NCBI GenBank assembly: GCA_947389015.1
Contig: CANDVA010000010.1
Location: forward strand, 50,701-114,700
Direction of reading: 5' to 3'
Length of the DNA: 64,000 bases
Origin: an uncultured Clostridia bacterium
Lineage (GTDB): Bacteria; Bacillota; Clostridia; Oscillospirales; Ruminococcaceae
Under the pieces are notes generated by a model. That model saw only the letters and a list, made by a program, of their open reading frames with translations, was not told where the DNA came from and did not search any database. The position numbers were made by a program, and so were the translations under genes. Each line of letters begins with the position of its first letter. The first letter of the stretch is position 1. Positions 57,862 through 64,000 of the stretch are shown one piece after another.

Positions 57862-58631
57862 TCCTCTGCTCCTTTATTACCGTTTTTAGCGCCGTTTGCT
57901 ATCAGAAACTCTCTCATCTGCTCGATAATTTTTATATTGTCGGGGTGAAAACGCTCAGTGTCCTTGATATTCTCCTCGACTATATCAAGCGGAGTAAGCC
58001 CATTATAATCGGTCGCGTTCACATCGCCGCCGTTGTCGATAAGGAGCTTGAGAACCTCATAGTTACATCCGTCGGCGGCAAACAGCACGGGCGTTGCCGA
58101 ACATAAGCGTTCGTGTTCGCCGCGCGGATGACCGTATTCGCACCGCCAACACATCACTCTGTTCACATCTGCGCCGTATTCAATAAGCAAAGCGGCCTTT
58201 TCCGTTCCGTCGGGAATCGAACTGTAATCCGCCGACACAATGCCGAGCAGCGTGCATTCTCCGTCACCAGCGGGACGCTCTACGGGCCGACCGGCACCCT
58301 CGACGCAAGCGCCTTTTTTCAGCAGCCTTTCCAAGTCTCCAACGCTGCCGTGAAAAAGCTGATAATAAACGCTGTTATGATTATCTACTGCCTGTGTTAT
58401 CGCATTAACGCCCCTCTCGCCGCATATCATGGCGCACGGTAAAAAAATGATAAATCCGACAATAATAAGCGATCGGCTCTTTTTCATAAGCTCTGAATCC
58501 CCGTTATATTTAACGCGTGTGTCTATACCGATTATCAGCCACACCGCGCCTATGACCAGCAGAAAAAACGGTACGACGATACGTATGCCTTCCCATAAAC
58601 AGTAAGCCAGCCCAAGAAATTCCCATCCCAT
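57858..58631 (-). CDS. Membrane protein with ankyrin repeats
   Basis: A 257-residue protein with two N-terminal transmembrane helices ('IVVPFFLLVIGAVWLIIGI', 'LIIVGFIIFLPCAMICG') and a C-terminal half with three ankyrin-like units: 'LERLLKKGACVEG', 'AALLIEYGADVNRVM', and 'VLKLLIDNGGDVNATD' followed by 'NGLTPLDIV'. Ankyrin repeats bind other proteins; the partner is unknown. ATG 58631 shares one base with the stop of the upstream acyltransferase gene (TAATG), with AAAGGAACG upstream. Confidence 0.85.
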   Translation of the reverse strand: MGWEFLGLAYCLWEGIRIVVPFFLLVIGAVWLIIGIDTRVKYNGDSELMKKSRSLIIVGFIIFLPCAMICGERGVNAITQAVDNHNSVYYQLFHGSVGDLERLLKKGACVEGAGRPVERPAGDGECTLLGIVSADYSSIPDGTEKAALLIEYGADVNRVMCWRCEYGHPRGEHERLCSATPVLFAADGCNYEVLKLLIDNGGDVNATDYNGLTPLDIVEENIKDTERFHPDNIKIIEQMREFLIANGAKNGNKGAEE

Positions 58632-59209
58632 TACGACGTTCCTTTCTGCCTTTGCAATGCGACGTGCCTGAGCAGCCGCGGTCGGTTGTACCGCTGCATA
58701 ATAACGAACATCAAATCGAACGCAGCGCCAATTATTGAAGTTATAAGGAACACCCAAAGTTCGCCGAAAGGTATCGCGAACAGTATCGCCGCAAGGCTCG
58801 CGAGCATATCCAGCTCGTGGACTATCTCGGACTGGCAGGTCGCGCCGATAATTTGTTCTATCGGGGTCTTACCGAGTGCAAACGCGTTTTCGTCGATCGT
58901 CGGCAGACGGTCCTTCCAGCGCTTTACCTTGAGCTTTTTGTACAGCTTCTTCTCGAATTTCCGCTCACGAAACCACGGCTTGCGCCAGTCGGCTTCGTTG
59001 CGCATTACCGCGTCGACGATATTCCCGATAAAGAGCCTTATCGTAAAGTGATAGCACACGGTCATCGCGGTAATACCGACGGTAACGTAAAAACGCACAT
59101 TATTCAGCCTATAAATTCCGAACGCCGCGAACATCAACACCATAGAGAGCACCGCTGTAATGTACATTACGCGCTTGAATTTGCCAATTCTGTTAAACAG
59201 CTTGTTCAT
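58631..59209 (-). CDS. CrtO-like membrane acyltransferase
   Basis: A 192-residue protein with three or four hydrophobic helices. Its core resembles glycosyl-4,4'-diaponeurosporenoate acyltransferase (CrtO family): 'WRKPWFRERKFEKKLYKKL', 'WKDRLPTIDE', 'IIGATCQSEIVHE' and 'FVIMQRYNRPR'. Known CrtO acylates the sugar of staphyloxanthin. No carotenoid genes are present here, so the acceptor is probably another lipid or sugar. The start at 59209 overlaps the PLP-lyase stop by 4 bp (ATGA), with AAAAGGGGCTGCT upstream. Confidence 0.82.
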   Translation of the reverse strand: MNKLFNRIGKFKRVMYITAVLSMVLMFAAFGIYRLNNVRFYVTVGITAMTVCYHFTIRLFIGNIVDAVMRNEADWRKPWFRERKFEKKLYKKLKVKRWKDRLPTIDENAFALGKTPIEQIIGATCQSEIVHELDMLASLAAILFAIPFGELWVFLITSIIGAAFDLMFVIMQRYNRPRLLRHVALQRQKGTS

Positions 59210-60456
59210 AGCAGCCCCTTTTCGGACATTCTCTGCGCGGCGAGCATAATTCCCGTTTTGCCCGTCGGGAACGTCAGACCGCCCTGTAACCACACCGCAT
59301 ACGGCTCGCGGAGCGGAGCGTCGGCGGAAAGCTCTATCGACGCGCCCATAGTAAACGCGCCCGCCGCCATTATCACCTTGCTGTCGTAGCCTGGCATATC
59401 CCACGGCTCGGGACTGACGAAGCTGTCTATCGGTGAACCGCTCTGTATCCCCTCGCAGAACGCGATCAGCTTTTCGGGACTTCCGAGCTTCAGCGCCGCG
59501 ATAATATCCGTGCGCTTTTCGTTGTACTTCGGGAACGTTTCGAATCCAAGCTGCTCAAAGAACGCCGTTGCGAACACCGAGGTCTTCAGCGCCGCGCACA
59601 CCGCCTCAGGAGCGTGGAATATGCCCATATACACTCCGCGGAGCTGGTTGAGCGAACAGCCTACTTCCTTGCCCGCGCCGGGACAGGTCAGTCGATAGCT
59701 GCACTGCTCGATAAGCTCCGACCTGCCCGCTATGTAGCCGCCCGTTTCGGCGATCCCGCCGCCTAAATTCTTGATAAGGCTGCCGACTATCAGGTCTGCG
59801 CCGACCGCCGTCGGCTCTTTATCTTCGACAAGCTCGCCGTAGCAGTTGTCGACCATAATCACGCAGTCGCGGTTGCTGCTGCGGATAGCCTGAATTATCT
59901 TTGAAATAGTAGAGATATCGAACGACGGTCTCAGCGAATACCCGCGCGAGCGCTGAATATACGCAAGCTTCGCCTCGGGAGAACGTCTCGCTATTTCCGC
60001 GTAATTCGGCATACCATCGCTAAGCAGTGGTATCATCGAGAAATTCACGCCGAAATCCCTCATCGAGCCGCAGTTCTCCCCGAGAATGACCTCCTGCATG
60101 GTGTCATAAGGCATACCCGTAACGGACAACAGAGTGTCCTTAGGACGCAGTACCCCGAAAAGCGCGGTGGTGAGCGCGTGCGTTCCATTCACGAAATTGT
60201 GACGGACAAGAGCGTCCTCCGCGCCGAGCACCTGTGCGAACACCTTATCGAGCTTGTCGCGTCCCTCGTCGTCGTAGCCGTAGCCCGTTGTGCCCTTTAG
60301 GTGTATCTCGCTTACGCGGTTGTCGATAAACGCTTTAAGAACGCGCTGACCGTTGTATTCGCAGAGCCTGTCCAGCTCGGCAAACTGCCCCTTGCACTTA
60401 TGCATTGCCGCCTCGGCAGCGGATTTTATCTTTTCAGAAAACTCAAAAACTTCCAT
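59206..60456 (-). CDS. Methionine gamma-lyase family PLP protein (YnbB/'aluminium resistance')
   Basis: A 416-residue fold-type I PLP enzyme of the PF06838 family. The features are 'EIHLKGTTGYGYDDEGRDKL', 'RHNFVNGTHALTTALFG', 'VIMVDNCYGELVEDKEPTA' with the Asp that binds the pyridine nitrogen, and 'GSLIKNLGGG' with the probable PLP lysine. The true substrate is uncertain despite the family name. AAGAGGTAGATT precedes the ATG. In Firmicutes it is usually near hfq or glnR; here it heads a chain with CrtO-like, ankyrin, GNAT and YicC genes. Confidence 0.92.
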   Translation of the reverse strand: MEVFEFSEKIKSAAEAAMHKCKGQFAELDRLCEYNGQRVLKAFIDNRVSEIHLKGTTGYGYDDEGRDKLDKVFAQVLGAEDALVRHNFVNGTHALTTALFGVLRPKDTLLSVTGMPYDTMQEVILGENCGSMRDFGVNFSMIPLLSDGMPNYAEIARRSPEAKLAYIQRSRGYSLRPSFDISTISKIIQAIRSSNRDCVIMVDNCYGELVEDKEPTAVGADLIVGSLIKNLGGGIAETGGYIAGRSELIEQCSYRLTCPGAGKEVGCSLNQLRGVYMGIFHAPEAVCAALKTSVFATAFFEQLGFETFPKYNEKRTDIIAALKLGSPEKLIAFCEGIQSGSPIDSFVSPEPWDMPGYDSKVIMAAGAFTMGASIELSADAPLREPYAVWLQGGLTFPTGKTGIMLAAQRMSEKGLL

Positions 60457-60505
60457 AATCTACCTCTTACATATTAAATATATTAACTCAAAATTACGTT
60501 AGCCG

Positions 60506-60832
60506 TTACCCGTTCACTCCGTATTCCTTGTTAAGGTCAAGCGGATAAAAACCGAATATTGAATTGTCTGCCAAATCAACAACTATTACAACATAATAAT
60601 TCTTTTTTTCGCCACACAGCAGAATATGCTCAAACGTATTTTCGTTGTTCACATAGACCGCTTCAACGTGCCTTTTGCACAATCCGTCCTCGAAGAGCGG
60701 AACACTGTTCAGCATCTCCGCACAGTTCCATACATCGTCCGAAAACTCGGCGACTTCGGTTATATTATGCATCTTTCCGTCCATTGTGCCCAGATACTGC
60801 GCTTTGCTTAATCGCCTGATATGATCGCTCAT
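60506..60832 (-). CDS. Uncharacterised 108-residue protein
   Basis: A soluble acidic protein with no family that I recognise. It contains 'KAQYLGTMDGKMHNITEV' near the N-terminus and a beta-rich C-terminal half ('FEHILLCGEKKNYYVVIVVD', 'IFGFYPLDL'), a layout seen in small single-domain alpha/beta proteins. AGAGGGTGAATT precedes the ATG, and a perfect promoter lies at 60884-60912. The PLP-lyase gene starts 49 bp downstream, so it may lead that operon. Confidence 0.75.
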   Translation of the reverse strand: MSDHIRRLSKAQYLGTMDGKMHNITEVAEFSDDVWNCAEMLNSVPLFEDGLCKRHVEAVYVNNENTFEHILLCGEKKNYYVVIVVDLADNSIFGFYPLDLNKEYGVNG

Positions 60833-60883
60833 AATTCACCCTCTCCGGATATACGGCTTTTCCCTTTGACTGCATACATTTTA

Positions 60884-60912
60884 ATTATACCCCTTTTCTC
60901 CGTTCTTGTCAA
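60884..60912 (-). promoter_or_regulatory. Consensus promoter of the 108-aa/PLP-lyase/YicC unit
   Basis: Perfect TTGACA and TATAAT with a 17-bp spacer on the minus strand, 51 bp before the first start codon. Confidence 0.88.
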
Positions 60913-61011
60913 GGACAGAATTTATTTTCCGACAATTTGTCCGCAATCATAAACCGCGGTTTGTCAACATAATATTTATTGTATTAAATAACACGTTAGG
61001 GGGGAAAATCT

Positions 61012-61293
61012 TTGAAGCAATGCAATGACAGCAATCAGGAAAGATGTGTTATACTTGGGAAATTCATTGTTGAAAATAACGCTACGGTGCGCGCTGCCGC
61101 CCGTCAATTCGGGATCAGCAAAAGCACCGTTCATCAGGATATTACCGTAAAGCTCGAGAAGGCGAACAAGGCTCTGTATGAGGAAGTCAAAACCGTTCTC
61201 GACAAAAACAAACAGGAACGCCATATCCGCGGCGGCGAGGCGACCAAGAAAAAGTACAGGGAATTGTCGAAAACCAAATTTGCGAATACATAA
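61012..61293 (+). CDS. spoIIID: Stage III sporulation transcriptional regulator SpoIIID
   Basis: A 93-residue mother-cell regulator. The HTH 'ATVRAAARQFGISKSTVHQD' is followed by the basic C-terminal tail 'IRGGEATKKKY' that also contacts DNA, both as in B. subtilis SpoIIID. It activates and represses sigma-E genes and helps switch on sigma-K. It starts with TTG, with AGGGGGGAAAATC upstream. It is a single gene converging on tsf and sharing a terminator with it. A sigma-E promoter is expected but could not be placed confidently. Confidence 0.95.
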   Translation: MKQCNDSNQERCVILGKFIVENNATVRAAARQFGISKSTVHQDITVKLEKANKALYEEVKTVLDKNKQERHIRGGEATKKKYRELSKTKFANT

Positions 61294-61325
61294 AAAAACG
61301 GCTCTCCATAATCGGAGAGCCGTCA
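61291..61325. terminator. Bidirectional terminator between spoIIID and tsf
   Basis: The 10-bp stem ACGGCTCTCC / GGAGAGCCGT has a 6-nt loop. The minus-strand side is followed by TTTTTTT, so it mainly ends rpsB-tsf; the + side has TCAATCTTTT. Confidence 0.9.
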
Positions 61326-61335
61326 ATCTTTTCAA

Positions 61336-62235
61336 TTACTTGATCATAGAAGCGACTTCATCAGCGAAGTTATCCGCTTTCTTTTCGATACCCTCGCCGC
61401 GCTCGTAGCGAACAAACGCGTCAACGTTGATCGAGCAGCCCTGCGCCTTGGCAACGCTCTCGATATACTTGCCGACTTTCTGATTGGGATCCTTGAAATA
61501 CTCCTGATCGAGCAGGCACTTTTCCTCGTAGAACTTTCTGATACGACCCTCAACAATCTTCTCGGCAACGTTTGCGGGCTTGCCCTCCTGCTCAACGAGC
61601 TTGGTCTGGACTTCCTTCTCGGTCGCCAGAACGTCCGCGGGGATATCTTCTCTGCGAACGTACTCCGCACCCATAGCGGTCGCCTGAAGCGCTACGTTCT
61701 TGGCGCAGGCGAGAACCTCCGCGTCGTCGGGCTTATCGGTCGTGATCTTTACGATGGTACCGAGTCTGCCGCCGTCGTGCATATAGGGAATAAGCGTACC
61801 GCTGAGCTTCTCAAAACGGCGAATATTCATATTTTCACCGATAGTCGCTATCTTATCGGTCATATATTCCTTGACGGTCATATTTCCGCCCTTTACGGTA
61901 ACATTGTCGAGCGCCTCAACGTCGGCAGCGTCGTTTGTGAGAATGGTATCGGCAATCGTCTCAACAAGCTCCAAGAACTTATCGGACTTAGCGCAGAAGT
62001 CGGTCTCGCAGTTGATCTCAACAATAACGCCGTTCGTACCCTCTACCTTAGCCTTTACAACGCCCTCTGCGGCAATTCTGCCCGCTTTCTTTGCAGCCTT
62101 TGCAAGACCCTTTTCACGCAGGATCTTTACAGCCTCCTCGCGGTTGTCGTTAGCTTCCTCAAGAGCCTTCTTACAATCGGACAAACCGCAGCCGGTCATA
62201 TCGCGAAGCTCTTTTATCTCCTGTATATTAGCCAT
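61336..62235 (-). CDS. tsf: Elongation factor Ts
   Basis: A 299-residue nucleotide-exchange factor for EF-Tu. The N-terminal UBA-like domain begins 'IQEIKELRDMTGCGLSDCKK', followed by the EF-Tu-contact signature 'EINCETDFCAKSDKF' and two core subdomains ('GGRLGTIVKI'). AAGGAGATAAAAAA precedes the ATG. It lies 34 bp after rpsB, the usual order. Confidence 0.97.
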   Translation of the reverse strand: MANIQEIKELRDMTGCGLSDCKKALEEANDNREEAVKILREKGLAKAAKKAGRIAAEGVVKAKVEGTNGVIVEINCETDFCAKSDKFLELVETIADTILTNDAADVEALDNVTVKGGNMTVKEYMTDKIATIGENMNIRRFEKLSGTLIPYMHDGGRLGTIVKITTDKPDDAEVLACAKNVALQATAMGAEYVRREDIPADVLATEKEVQTKLVEQEGKPANVAEKIVEGRIRKFYEEKCLLDQEYFKDPNQKVGKYIESVAKAQGCSINVDAFVRYERGEGIEKKADNFADEVASMIK

Positions 62236-62269
62236 TTTTTTATCTCCTTAATTATCTTATTATCATGAA

Positions 62270-62998
62270 TTACTCCGCGTCCTCTGCGGGTGTCTCGTCT
62301 GCTGCCGCTTCGGCAGTGCCCTGATTAGCGGAAATGATCGCGTCTGCCATTGCGCCCGCAATCAGCTTTACGGCGCGGATAGCGTCGTCGTTTCCGGGGA
62401 TAACGTAGTCGATCTCGTCGGGGTCGCAGTTGGTGTCTACGATAGCCACAACGGGGATACCGAGCTTCTTAGCCTCCGCTACCGCGATCTTTTCCTTGCG
62501 CGGGTCAACAACGAACAGCGCGCCGGGGAGCTTCTTCATATTTTTGATACCGCCGAGGAACTTTTCGAGCTTTTCAATCTCGAGGTTGAGCTTGATAACT
62601 TCCTTCTTCGGGAGCAGATCGAACGTGCCGTCCGTCTCCATTGCGTGGAGCTGCTCAAGACGAGCGATTCTTCTCTGAATGGTCTTGAAATTGGTCATCA
62701 TACCGCCGAGCCAGCGAGCGTTTACGAAATGAGCGCCCGCGCGGGTAGCCTCCTCCTTGATGGAGTCCGCCGCCTGCTTCTTGGTGCCGACGAAAAGAAT
62801 CTCACCGCCGTTTGCCGCGGTCTCGTGAATGAAGTTGTACGCCTCGTCCAGCTTCTTTACTGTCTTCTGAAGGTCGATAATGTAAATACCGTTTCTCTCG
62901 GTAAAGATGTAGGGAGCCATTTTAGGATTCCAACGTCTTGTCTGGTGACCGAAGTGAACGCCCGCCTCCAAAAGCTGCTTCATAGATACTACTGCCAT
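62270..62998 (-). CDS. rpsB: 30S ribosomal protein S2
   Basis: A 242-residue ribosomal protein with '[20 protein letters not shown]' at the start, '[18 protein letters not shown]', '[15 protein letters not shown]' and '[20 protein letters not shown]'. ATG 62998 follows CAGGAGGAAACAATT; a longer frame to 63154 runs through the leader and is not coding. It is transcribed with tsf from the promoter at 63165-63193 through a leader of about 160 nt. Confidence 0.97.
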   Translation of the reverse strand: MAVVSMKQLLEAGVHFGHQTRRWNPKMAPYIFTERNGIYIIDLQKTVKKLDEAYNFIHETAANGGEILFVGTKKQAADSIKEEATRAGAHFVNARWLGGMMTNFKTIQRRIARLEQLHAMETDGTFDLLPKKEVIKLNLEIEKLEKFLGGIKNMKKLPGALFVVDPRKEKIAVAEAKKLGIPVVAIVDTNCDPDEIDYVIPGNDDAIRAVKLIAGAMADAIISANQGTAEAAADETPAEDAE

Positions 62999-63158
62999 AA
63001 TTGTTTCCTCCTGATTTTGGTTATTTACGGCGTTATTGCCGCGTTTCCGCCACGCCGAACCGCTCCTCAGACGCGTTGCCGCGCACCCTAAAGGGCTGTC
63101 GCCGTGTGTGTATTTGCGCACCGAACGTATTGATACACGTTCTATTCTGCACATTTAC
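62999..63158 (-). promoter_or_regulatory. Structured rpsB leader
   Basis: About 160 nt between the promoter and the rpsB start with no convincing ORF. Self-complementary parts include CGGCGT / ACGCCG enclosing GCG-GAAA-CGC just before the ribosome binding site, and AGCCCTTTAGGGT further upstream. The size and place suit autogenous control by S2, but I cannot match a defined leader family by eye. Confidence 0.5.
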
Positions 63159-63164
63159 CTAAAT

Positions 63165-63193
63165 ATTATACCATATTTAGCCTTTATTTTCAA
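63165..63193 (-). promoter_or_regulatory. Promoter of rpsB-tsf
   Basis: TTGAAA and TATAAT with a 17-bp spacer on the minus strand, beginning 16 bp past the ylmC stop. Confidence 0.8.
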
Positions 63194-63208
63194 GTACATT
63201 GCATTTGT

Positions 63209-63499
63209 TTATTTAAACAAACTTCCAAATCCTTTTCCGCGGCGATTTGTGCAGCTTGACGGAACATCACAGGATACCAGTATCGTGTCCTCTCCGATGA
63301 CCTCGATATCGCACCACCTGATAAACAGATCGTCCTCCCTGCCGAACAGCCCGAAAAACTTCGCGCGTCCGAACACGATAAGGCGGCATATCTTGGCGGT
63401 GCAGTTATCAAACTCGATATCGTCGGGATAGCCAAGTCTTGCTCCCGTTTTGACGTTGATTATCTCTTTGCACTTCAAGTCGTTAAAGCTGTAAACCAT
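63209..63499 (-). CDS. YlmC/YmxH family sporulation protein (PRC-barrel)
   Basis: A 96-residue PRC-barrel protein. The family pattern is plain: 'FNDLKCKEIINVKTGARLG', then 'DDIEFDNCTAKICRLIVFG', and 'IRWCDIEVIGEDTILV'. The family occurs in spore formers, and its expression in B. subtilis is linked to sporulation; the molecular role is unknown. GTGAGGTCATATT precedes the ATG. It is a single gene upstream of rpsB. Confidence 0.9.
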   Translation of the reverse strand: MVYSFNDLKCKEIINVKTGARLGYPDDIEFDNCTAKICRLIVFGRAKFFGLFGREDDLFIRWCDIEVIGEDTILVSCDVPSSCTNRRGKGFGSLFK

Positions 63500-63816
63500 A
63501 ATATGACCTCACACATGCAATTCTTGTCTGTTCAAGTTTATGTGAAGTTATCCGCGTTTATTCGGCAATGACCGGCATACTGTTTTATATTCTTCAATAG
63601 ATATCTTTGAGGCAATCAAATCATACAAATATATCTGCAATTTAATCAACGATATATCTGCGGATTAATTTAATAAACAGATTATAATCTTTATAAACTT
63701 TTTATTGTTTTTAAAAATTCCTATTCGCTTATACAGCGATAAAACTAACTTAATAGGATATTGACTTACAAGAAGATTCATGATATAATCTGACTAAAAA
63801 ATACGGGAGGCATAAA
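63500..63816. other. AT-rich intergenic region before the truncated XRE gene
   Basis: 317 bp, markedly more AT-rich than the rest of the window. It contains the XRE promoter (63761-63789) and a direct repeat of ATATATCTGC at 63629-63638 and 63652-63661. No ORF with a ribosome binding site or recognisable RNA was seen. Confidence 0.55.
63761..63789 (+). promoter_or_regulatory. Promoter of the truncated XRE gene
   Basis: TTGACT and TATAAT with a 17-bp spacer on the + strand, 27 bp before the ATG. Confidence 0.75.
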
Positions 63817-63954
63817 ATGAATAAAACAGTTATAAATTTGCGTTTAGCCGATCTGCGGAGAGCAAAACATATCACTCAAAATGAACTTGCCGAAGCAATC
63901 GGGACATCGTTCCAAAATATAAGCAAATGGGAAAACAACGTATACCATATTTAA
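63817..63954 (+). pseudogene. Truncated XRE-family HTH regulator
   Basis: A 45-codon frame with ACGGGAGGCATAAA before the ATG. It encodes most of an XRE helix-turn-helix ('LADLRRAKHITQNELAEAIG', 'SFQNISKWENNV') and then stops after 'YHI'. Intact relatives continue for at least another 15-20 residues of the domain and usually have a C-terminal part. The stop could come from a small indel or a rearrangement near the window edge. The AT-rich context suggests it is not native to this locus. Confidence 0.55.
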
Positions 63955-64000
63955 GGATACCAAGATGAACTCGCATTATAACAGCATTGCTTAATAACAA

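Overview
The window looks like a chromosomal segment of a spore-forming member of the Clostridia, most likely Oscillospirales/Ruminococcaceae. It encodes SpoVT, SpoIIID, an alpha/beta small acid-soluble spore protein and a YlmC/YmxH-type protein. It also carries AddAB instead of RecBCD, and several lipoproteins with long Ser/Thr/Glu linkers typical of gut Clostridia. Base composition is near 50% GC with GC-rich third codon positions. That bias creates long antisense shadow frames, which are omitted here. No prophage, insertion sequence, CRISPR array, tRNA or rRNA gene was recognised.

Layout. 1-12 kb: a LUD protein and an LCP-like protein; alanine racemase; two cell-envelope glycosidase-like proteins, one fused to an N-acetylmuramoyl-L-alanine amidase; SpoVT; a lipoprotein with a papain-like amidase domain; a PutP symporter; an SASP; a rubrerythrin with a rubredoxin centre at each end. 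12.6-24 kb: an operon of a membrane-anchored nuclease-like domain, a TPM-like membrane protein and a GH127 arabinofuranosidase; a GntR(YtrA)-controlled ABC operon with a recognisable promoter and operator; an SGNH lipoprotein; a DUF554 protein. 24-36 kb: an AT-rich AAC(6')-like acetyltransferase, RlmD, RF2 (no programmed frameshift) with a 36-aa ORF behind it, 1-phosphofructokinase, an envelope operon (small membrane protein, DUF4097, YjbQ, YfhO, LysR), and an EAL protein with a dead GGDEF domain. 36-50 kb: a MarR regulator, then a 13-kb co-directional unit hisS - degenerate PfkB - Cof hydrolase - unknown gene - addB - addA - beta-propeller - aldose epimerase. 50-64 kb: a zinc-ribbon/propeller protein, an XRE-AbrB-regulated ABC transporter, a cysteine-cluster protein, an aldo/keto reductase remnant, an FMN riboswitch with RibU, a tightly overlapped operon ending in YicC, SpoIIID, rpsB-tsf with a structured leader, YlmC, and a truncated XRE gene.

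How the genes work together. Much of the content serves the cell envelope (alr, amidases, LCP-like, YfhO, DUF4097, lipoproteins), sporulation, DNA repair (AddAB) and translation (rpsB, tsf, prfB, hisS, rlmD). Eighteen promoter-like sites with near-consensus -35/-10 boxes were found by eye, nearly all with 17-bp spacers. Together with rho-independent hairpins they delimit most of the transcription units described.

Most unusual points: an AddB whose N-terminus lacks the Walker A motif; an uncharacterised protein with a nuclease-like D...E-x-Q pattern immediately upstream of addB; a PfkB-like protein missing its N-terminal third and its catalytic Asp; a possible BECR-type nuclease domain anchored outside the cell; and several small ORFs with good ribosome binding sites. 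All functional assignments are by reading motifs in the translated sequence; no database search was possible.
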